From an uncultured Candidatus Saccharibacteria bacterium (lineage in GTDB: Bacteria; Patescibacteriota; Saccharimonadia; Saccharimonadales; Saccharimonadaceae): a stretch of 9,940 bases of DNA. The stretch covers positions 1-9,940 of the forward strand of contig CALGUM010000077.1 of the NCBI GenBank assembly GCA_937902295.1. The letters are read 5' to 3'. Positions 5,459 through 9,940 of this stretch are shown here, one piece after another. The notes beneath the pieces were generated by a model, which was not told where the DNA came from, made no database searches, and saw only the letters and a list, made by a program, of their open reading frames with translations. How positions within the stretch are numbered: the first letter of the stretch is position 1; each line of letters begins with the position of its first letter. The position numbers and the translations under genes are program-made.

Positions 5459-6744
5459 TAGCGCGCGATAGGTATAATGATGCGACGCCGACCGTGATGC
5501 ATATCGATCTCAATAGCTGCTTTGCGACCGTCGAACAGCAGGCGCGCCCTATGCTACGTGGCCGACCGGTCGCGATCGTGAATCGTCGCACCGAACATAC
5601 GATGATCGTGACGGCCAGCTACGAAGCAAAAGCCGCTGGAGTCAAACTTGGCATGAGGCTACGAGACGCGAAAAAGCTGTGTCCCGACCTCATCGGGCTC
5701 GAGAGTGATCCGGCGAAGTATCGCTATGTCTACCACGAACTGCTCCGCATTATGAACGACTATAGTGCGCATGTGCGCATGAAGAGTATCGACGAAGGGG
5801 TGATTGATTTTGCCCAGGCGCCGCAGTCAATTCGTGCGCGCGGTCTTGAATCGATCGGACACGAGATTAAGCAGCGCCTTCGTGATGAGATTGGTTGTGC
5901 GATGCGTTGCAACGTGGGAATCGCCACCAATCGATTTCTCGCCAAGACGGCAGCAGGACTCCATAAACCAGATGGACTCGATGTGATTACCGCACAGACA
6001 CTGCGCCGCGCGTTTGGCACGATGGAGCTCACTGATATTACTGGCATCGCCTCGCGCAATGCAGCGCGGCTTAATAGCGCAGGTATCATGACACCGCTGC
6101 AGTTTCTTGATGCCGACGAACGATTGCTGCGAATGCGGGTATTTAGAGGGGTCAACGGTACAAAATGGCATCAGCGACTGCGGGGTTGGGAAGTCGACGA
6201 AGTTGATTATGATATGAAAAGCGCTGGACGACAGTTCGTGCTAGACGGGTATGATCTGTCTCGTGATCAGATTCTCAAGAGGCTGCATCATCTGTGCGAG
6301 GCGACTGGTAAAAAGATTCGTTCGCAGGGAAAAGTAGCACGCGCAGTGCAGGTCTGGGCAACAGTTCACCAAAGGTCGGGTTCGTACCACGAGCCGGCGC
6401 GGGGTGGATGGGAGGCGCACAGCGGCCAGTATTGGCAGGCTAAGCATCGTAGCGTGCTGCCGTTTTTCTCGGATCAGGCGATCTATGAACGTGCGCGGCA
6501 GTTGTTTTTGCAGGCGCCAGATAATCTGCGTGCTATCGGGGTGACAGTATATGACCTAGAGAATGACGACAATCCACAGCTGAGTTTATTTGGCGATGAG
6601 GTGGCACGTGAGCGCAGTGTCGCCGGCACAATCGACACCATTAATAATCGGTACGGCGCGCATAGTATTCATAGTGCCGATACGCTTGGGATGTATCGGG
6701 CGATTGATGCAAAGATACCATTTGGTAGCACTCGGTATCTCTAG
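5455..6744 (+). CDS. Y-family translesion DNA polymerase (DinB/UmuC type)
   Basis: This 429-residue error-prone polymerase synthesises DNA across damaged template bases. The catalytic carboxylates are D18 (in MHIDLNSCF) and D113-E114 (in KSIDEG); F23 is in the steric-gate position that excludes ribonucleotides. The palm and fingers span about 14-180, the thumb helix-hairpin-helix region is about 190-245, and the little finger about 255-370. The pentapeptide QLSLF at 375-379 is a textbook beta sliding-clamp binding motif, and a further conserved tail (390-415) follows. It is full length. Compared with common YSIDEAFLD, the palm motif reads KSIDEGVIDF, so it belongs to a divergent branch; DinB versus UmuC/ImuB cannot be decided by eye. 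The start overlaps the preceding gene by four bases; operon expression is probably damage-induced, judging from family habit and the palindrome in the promoter. Confidence 0.95.
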   Translation: MIARDRYNDATPTVMHIDLNSCFATVEQQARPMLRGRPVAIVNRRTEHTMIVTASYEAKAAGVKLGMRLRDAKKLCPDLIGLESDPAKYRYVYHELLRIMNDYSAHVRMKSIDEGVIDFAQAPQSIRARGLESIGHEIKQRLRDEIGCAMRCNVGIATNRFLAKTAAGLHKPDGLDVITAQTLRRAFGTMELTDITGIASRNAARLNSAGIMTPLQFLDADERLLRMRVFRGVNGTKWHQRLRGWEVDEVDYDMKSAGRQFVLDGYDLSRDQILKRLHHLCEATGKKIRSQGKVARAVQVWATVHQRSGSYHEPARGGWEAHSGQYWQAKHRSVLPFFSDQAIYERARQLFLQAPDNLRAIGVTVYDLENDDNPQLSLFGDEVARERSVAGTIDTINNRYGAHSIHSADTLGMYRAIDAKIPFGSTRYL

Positions 6745-6771
6745 AAAACCGCTTGCGCTTAGAGATACGGC

Positions 6772-6777
6772 TATAGT
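6772..6777 (+). promoter_or_regulatory. Possible -10 element for the pilin gene
   Basis: TATAGT lies 28 bases before the pilin GTG start, just after the polymerase stop. The nearest TTGCGC (6753-6758) is only 13 bases upstream, too close for a normal -35, so the promoter is weakly supported. Confidence 0.35.
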
Positions 6778-6805
6778 ACACTCGAGGTATGAACACGAGG
6801 GTGGG

Positions 6806-7318
6806 GTGCGACAAGAGGGATTTACGATAGTAGAGTTATTGATCGTTATTGTAGTTATTGGTATCCTCGCGGCTATCACGATAGTGGCGTTTAATGGTGT
6901 GCAGAATAGAGCGCATAACACCGCTGTGCAGAATGACTTGAGTAACCTTGCAAAACAAGTGCGGGCATATCATGCGATGGAGGGGCGTTATCCCTCTCAA
7001 AGTGCCTTTTTTAATGCCGCAGGTGGTATGAACCTTAAGGTGTCAAAAGGATCGTACACCACTTCGCAATACAATATGTACTACTGCACCGATATAAATA
7101 CAAGGCCACGTGCGGGTGAACGCTTTGGTATCGCCGCTCGCTCCAAAACTGGACAGACCTACACTATTTCTTCGACGGGCGGGCTTGCAACTTCCACTAG
7201 TTCGCCGCAGTGGCAGTCGGCCTGTGGTGCTTTCGGTGAGACAGTGCTTGAAAATATCGAATTCAATTATGGGTATAACCTGTCGACAAGCAGCTGGCAG
7301 TACGTGTTTGCTGACTAG
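6806..7318 (+). CDS. Type IV pilin-like protein
   Basis: The 170-residue prepilin has the class III signal MRQEG followed by FTIVELL. Prepilin peptidase should cut after G5 and methylate the new N-terminal Phe; the conserved Glu (E10, mature position 5) is present. The hydrophobic assembly helix spans 8-29 and continues as an amphipathic helix to about 58, followed by a globular head. C94 and C140 could form the C-terminal disulfide loop common in pilins. The start is GTG at 6806 with GAGG (6797-6800) five bases upstream. An ATG at 6789 is out of frame, and reading further upstream would enter the polymerase gene. No assembly ATPase, platform or peptidase gene is nearby, so it must use machinery encoded elsewhere. 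In Saccharibacteria, type IV pili serve twitching motility and host contact; that role is inferred here. Confidence 0.9.
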   Translation: MRQEGFTIVELLIVIVVIGILAAITIVAFNGVQNRAHNTAVQNDLSNLAKQVRAYHAMEGRYPSQSAFFNAAGGMNLKVSKGSYTTSQYNMYYCTDINTRPRAGERFGIAARSKTGQTYTISSTGGLATSTSSPQWQSACGAFGETVLENIEFNYGYNLSTSSWQYVFAD

Positions 7319-7357
7319 TCTAATACGAGATCGCTGCTCCCGGATGTGTCTCGGGTG

Positions 7358-7363
7358 TATACT
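7358..7363 (+). promoter_or_regulatory. -10 element placing transcription start at the next ATG
   Basis: TATACT ends six bases before the ATG at 7370, so transcription would begin at or within one base of the start codon. No good -35 is seen. A CCCG (7339-7342) / CGGG (7352-7355) hairpin lies just upstream. Confidence 0.45.
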
Positions 7364-7369
7364 TAAACC

Positions 7370-7546
7370 ATGAATAAAAAAACATTGTTATTTTTCGCTT
7401 TCCTCGGTATGACGATCGGCAGTCTAGTACCGATGCTATTTGGTGACTACAATTCTTTTGATATCTGGGCGGTTCTAGGTGGTTTTCTGGGTGGCATGGC
7501 AGGTATTTGGCTTGGTGTCTGGGTCAGTAAACGATTTGGTGACTAG
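7370..7546 (+). CDS. 58-residue two-helix membrane protein, unknown function
   Basis: This small ORF encodes MNKK followed by a hydrophobic helix (about 5-24, LLFFAFLGMTIGSLVPMLF), a short polar turn GDYNSFD (25-31), a second helix rich in Gly and Trp (about 32-52, VLGGFLGGMAGIWLGVWV) and a basic end SKRFGD. It would form a helical hairpin in the inner membrane; the Gly-rich second helix resembles glycine-zipper packing. It has no Shine-Dalgarno, but a TATACT -10 element lies directly upstream, consistent with a leaderless message. It sits between the pilin gene and tilS, ending 17 bases before tilS, and so may be transcribed together with tilS. No family is recognised. The gene call rests on the clean two-helix pattern and its fit into an otherwise empty gap. 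Confidence 0.72.
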   Translation: MNKKTLLFFAFLGMTIGSLVPMLFGDYNSFDIWAVLGGFLGGMAGIWLGVWVSKRFGD

Positions 7547-7563
7547 CTGGTAGAGAGGCTAAT

Positions 7564-8439
7564 ATGTTAGATATGGCGAGCGCACCCACAGCGTATTCAA
7601 AAAGTATCACGCAACACCGCTACGTTATAGCGGTGAGTGGCGGTGTCGACTCTGTCGTGCTGCTGGATGTGTTGTATCGCCGTGGTATTCGTTCGCTAGT
7701 TGTGGCACATGTAGATCACGGCATACGACCAGACAGTGCGGATGACGCAAAGTTCGTAAAAGAGCTGGCAGCTCACTACGACCTACCATTTGAGACGGTA
7801 CGCTTAGAGCTTGGTGCAGATGCAAGCGAAGACCAGGCTCGGCGTGGTCGATATGATTTTCTTCGCACGGTTGCAAAAACACACAATGCGCATATTGTAA
7901 CAGCACATCATGCAGATGATGTGGTGGAAACGGTAGCCATCAATCTCCATAGAGGGACTGGTTGGCGTGGGCTGGCGGTATTTGGTGCAGAAGACATATA
8001 TAGGCCGATGACTGTATGGTTTAAAGATGAAGTGGTGCGGTATGCTAAGGTGCACCATTTGCGATGGCGCGAAGATTCGACGAACGCAAGTGATAAATAT
8101 TTACGCAATAGGATCCGCGCACGTGTTGCGGGCATGGACGTGCAACAAAAGTTAGAAATTTTGGCGTTGTGGCGTCATCAGTGCGCGGTACGTACAGAGT
8201 TACAACGTGAGGCTCAGCGCCTGGCTACCAACCAGCGCCACCTATATATTATGACTCCTCGCTCGGTTGCCTCCGAAATATTGCTCGCTACTCTCAACAT
8301 CCCCTTGACGCGTCCACAGGTGGAGCGGGCATTGATCGCTATAAAGACTGCTCGACCTGGTGCGATACATAGTTTGAATGAAGGGTATTGTTTGCAGTTT
8401 GGTATAGATGATTTTGCACTAGTGCAGCGCAAAAAATGA
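7564..8439 (+). CDS. tilS: tRNA(Ile)-lysidine synthase TilS
   Basis: The 291-residue cytosolic enzyme uses ATP to attach lysine to C34 of the CAU isoleucine tRNA, switching it from AUG to AUA decoding. The N-type PP-loop SGGVDS is at 25-30; further family motifs are AHVDHGIRPDS (48-58), a SEDQARRGRYDFL segment (88-100), AHHADD (114-119), RGTGWRGL (130-137) and DSTN followed by RNRIR (171-185). At 291 residues it is shorter than the 430-residue E. coli enzyme and resembles short TilS forms that carry only part of the C-terminal tRNA-binding region. The start at 7564 follows a purine-rich AGAGAGG; an alternative ATG at 7573 would remove three residues. ftsH follows immediately, as in many bacteria. 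The CAU tRNA at 2932 is a possible but not favoured substrate. Confidence 0.95.
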   Translation: MLDMASAPTAYSKSITQHRYVIAVSGGVDSVVLLDVLYRRGIRSLVVAHVDHGIRPDSADDAKFVKELAAHYDLPFETVRLELGADASEDQARRGRYDFLRTVAKTHNAHIVTAHHADDVVETVAINLHRGTGWRGLAVFGAEDIYRPMTVWFKDEVVRYAKVHHLRWREDSTNASDKYLRNRIRARVAGMDVQQKLEILALWRHQCAVRTELQREAQRLATNQRHLYIMTPRSVASEILLATLNIPLTRPQVERALIAIKTARPGAIHSLNEGYCLQFGIDDFALVQRKK

Positions 8440-8445
8440 TACAAT
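8437..8445 (+). promoter_or_regulatory. Extended -10 element for ftsH
   Basis: TGATACAAT is an extended -10 whose TGA is also the tilS stop codon. The start would be near 8452, giving a leader of about 55 bases. TTGCAC (8414-8419) is 20 bases upstream, too far for a normal -35. The leader holds a small inverted repeat ATTGA-CTTA-TCAAT (8466-8479). Confidence 0.5.
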
Positions 8446-8496
8446 TGATAGTAGTGGGAAAATAGATTGACTTATCAATAGAATCAGAAAGGGGCC

Positions 8497-8553
8497 ATGG
8501 TTGGTTTATGGCGACAAAAAAACGTCCAAATCCGAAAAACAAATCTAATATGA
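8497..8553 (+). CDS. Possible upstream ORF overlapping the ftsH start
   Basis: An ATG three bases after the Shine-Dalgarno AAAGGGG opens an 18-codon reading frame ([18 protein letters not shown]) in a different frame from ftsH. Its TGA overlaps, as ATGA, the ATG of ftsH codon 15. It may be an upstream regulatory ORF, or chance; the peptide itself is probably not functional. Confidence 0.25.
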   Translation: MVGLWRQKNVQIRKTNLI

Positions 8554-9940
8554 CAAACTACTTGAGGTTGTCACTTTTTTGGGCGATTATTATCGTTGCG
8601 GCTTTGTCGCTCATGGCGATTTTTTCACCTCAGCAGGAGCTTGATGAGGTACCGGTTTCGAAAGTTATCGAACGTGCAAATAAGGGTGAGATTAAACGAA
8701 TTGAAGGCCAAGGCGGTGAACTAACAATCACTCCGCGTGGAGAGGATGAGCCAACGCAGACCTCTTATGTCCAAGGCGGTGTCAGTACGTTGCTGCGTGA
8801 TGAAACGCTCAGCGAAGAGGGTCGAAGTGTCGTGATTGACGACAAGGCGCCATCAGAAACGAGCAGTATGCTGTGGAATATTGCTATCATTATGATCCCG
8901 GTTATTTTGATTATCGGTTTCTTTATGTTTATGATGCGCCAAGCGCAGGGCCAAAATAACCAGGCGATGGGCTTTGGTAAAAGCAAGGCAAAACTCTATG
9001 GTCTCGACAAAGAAAAAGTTGTGTTCGGTGATATTGCCGGCAACGATTCCGCCAAGCAAGACCTTGAAGAGGTAGTTGATTTCCTCAAGCACCCAAAGAA
9101 GTACGAACAGCTCGGAGCAAAAATTCCAAAAGGTGTACTACTTGTTGGTAATCCAGGTACAGGTAAAACGATGCTGGCTCGAGCTGTAGCAGGTGAGGCA
9201 AATGTGCCATTCTTCTCTATCTCAGGTTCTGAGTTTGTCGAGATGTTTGTGGGTGTTGGTGCATCACGTGTACGTGACCTTTTTGCAAAAGCCAAGAAAA
9301 ATTCACCAGCGATTATCTTTATCGACGAAATTGATGCCGTCGGCCGTAAGCGCGGTAGCGGTATGGGCGGTGGTCATGACGAGCGCGAGCAAACACTCAA
9401 CCAAATTCTTGTGGAGATGGACGGATTTGAGACAGGCACCAACGTGATTGTCCTCGCAGCCACAAACCGCGCTGACGTGTTGGACGCGGCGCTCCTACGA
9501 CCTGGCCGATTCGATCGACGCACTAACATTATGTTGCCAGAGCGAAAAGACCGCGAAGCAATCCTGAAGGTGCATTTCAAGAACAAGCAAGTCGATAGCA
9601 CAGTGAATCTCGATAATCTCGCTGCAAAAACAGCAGGTAGTAGTGGTGCCGATCTTGCAAATATTGCCAACGAAGCCGCAATTATTGCAGCTCGCCGTGA
9701 CGCAAAAAAGATTAGCAACGCAGATCTCACTGAAGCGTTTGAAAAAGTAGCGATCGGGCCGGAGAGAAAAACGAAGGTGATGAACGAAAAAGAGAAAGAA
9801 CTGACCGCCTACCACGAGGCTGGGCACGCCATCGTAGGACACATCTTGCCTGATAGCGACCCAGTGCACAAGGTTACGATTATTCCACGCGGCAGTACAG
9901 GTGGAGTGACATGGTTCTTGCCTCCAGAAGATAAAAGCTA
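8508..9940 (+). CDS. ftsH: ATP-dependent zinc metalloprotease FtsH, 3' end outside window
   Basis: The first 477 residues of this membrane-anchored AAA+ protease are present and the frame is open to the window end. It degrades damaged or unassembled membrane proteins and short-lived regulators, working as a hexamer at the inner membrane. Order of parts: basic N-terminus (1-17), membrane helix (18-39), extracytoplasmic segment of about 80 residues, membrane helix (122-144), Walker A GNPGTGKT (214-221, Asn in place of the usual Pro), pore loop FVEMFVG, Walker B IIFIDEID (269-276), second region of homology with arginine fingers RPGRFDR (331-337), and the zinc-protease HEAGH (436-440). The third zinc ligand lies beyond the window. 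The AAAGGGG Shine-Dalgarno is unusually far (about 13 bases) from the ATG at 8508. A second in-frame ATG at 8550 (residue 15) is possible. Confidence 0.97.
   Translation, partial: MATKKRPNPKNKSNMTNYLRLSLFWAIIIVAALSLMAIFSPQQELDEVPVSKVIERANKGEIKRIEGQGGELTITPRGEDEPTQTSYVQGGVSTLLRDETLSEEGRSVVIDDKAPSETSSMLWNIAIIMIPVILIIGFFMFMMRQAQGQNNQAMGFGKSKAKLYGLDKEKVVFGDIAGNDSAKQDLEEVVDFLKHPKKYEQLGAKIPKGVLLVGNPGTGKTMLARAVAGEANVPFFSISGSEFVEMFVGVGASRVRDLFAKAKKNSPAIIFIDEIDAVGRKRGSGMGGGHDEREQTLNQILVEMDGFETGTNVIVLAATNRADVLDAALLRPGRFDRRTNIMLPERKDREAILKVHFKNKQVDSTVNLDNLAAKTAGSSGADLANIANEAAIIAARRDAKKISNADLTEAFEKVAIGPERKTKVMNEKEKELTAYHEAGHAIVGHILPDSDPVHKVTIIPRGSTGGVTWFLPPEDKS

Noticed and set aside
6590..6805. Long N-terminal extension of the pilin frame overlapping the polymerase gene
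   Set aside because: Prepilin signals are short and the frame would overlap 155 bases of polymerase coding sequence; GTG 6806 has a proper Shine-Dalgarno.

Overview
The window looks like chromosome from a small-genome bacterium. The best guess is Candidatus Saccharibacteria (TM7) or a close Patescibacteria/CPR relative. The reasons are compact genes joined by 4-base ATGA overlaps, a lone type IV pilin, a short TilS, several small genes with no recognisable family, and standard use of TGA as a stop (which argues against the UGA=Gly lineages SR1 and Gracilibacteria). This is inference from gene style; no rRNA is present to settle it. Base composition looks roughly balanced by eye.

Bases 1-2584, minus strand: from a good promoter at 2555-2584 runs a tight three-gene unit. 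It holds a six-helix membrane protein of unknown function, an orphan ATP-cone protein (4-base overlap with the first gene), and a flavoprotein of the disulfide-reductase fold (11-base gap) that has lost both redox cysteines and the catalytic histidine. Beyond it, on the same strand with its own promoter, is initiator tRNA-fMet, cut by the window edge.

Bases 2600-3060, plus strand: a divergent promoter drives a 65-residue acidic orphan protein. It is followed by a CAU-anticodon tRNA (most likely elongator Met) with encoded CCA and a strong terminator. Bases 3131-3274 hold a promoter, a foldable RNA and a second intrinsic terminator: a candidate attenuated leader or small RNA just before a stand-alone ClpC-type AAA+ module (3329-4552). 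A small YggT-like membrane protein lies convergent to it (4611-4919, minus).

Bases 5150-6744: a probable DNA-damage-tolerance unit. An 87-residue protein of unknown function is translationally coupled to a Y-family DNA polymerase carrying a beta-clamp binding motif. Bases 6772-7546 hold a type IV pilin (GTG start) and a 58-residue two-helix membrane protein whose promoter suggests leaderless translation.

Bases 7564-9940: tilS (tRNA-Ile lysidine synthase) followed by ftsH, which runs off the window end; tilS-ftsH proximity is common in bacteria. No insertion sequences, CRISPR arrays, toxin-antitoxin pairs or phage genes were seen. The most unusual items are the cysteine-less flavoprotein/ATP-cone/membrane operon, the attenuator-like leader before the ClpC module, and the small protein coupled to the Y-family polymerase.
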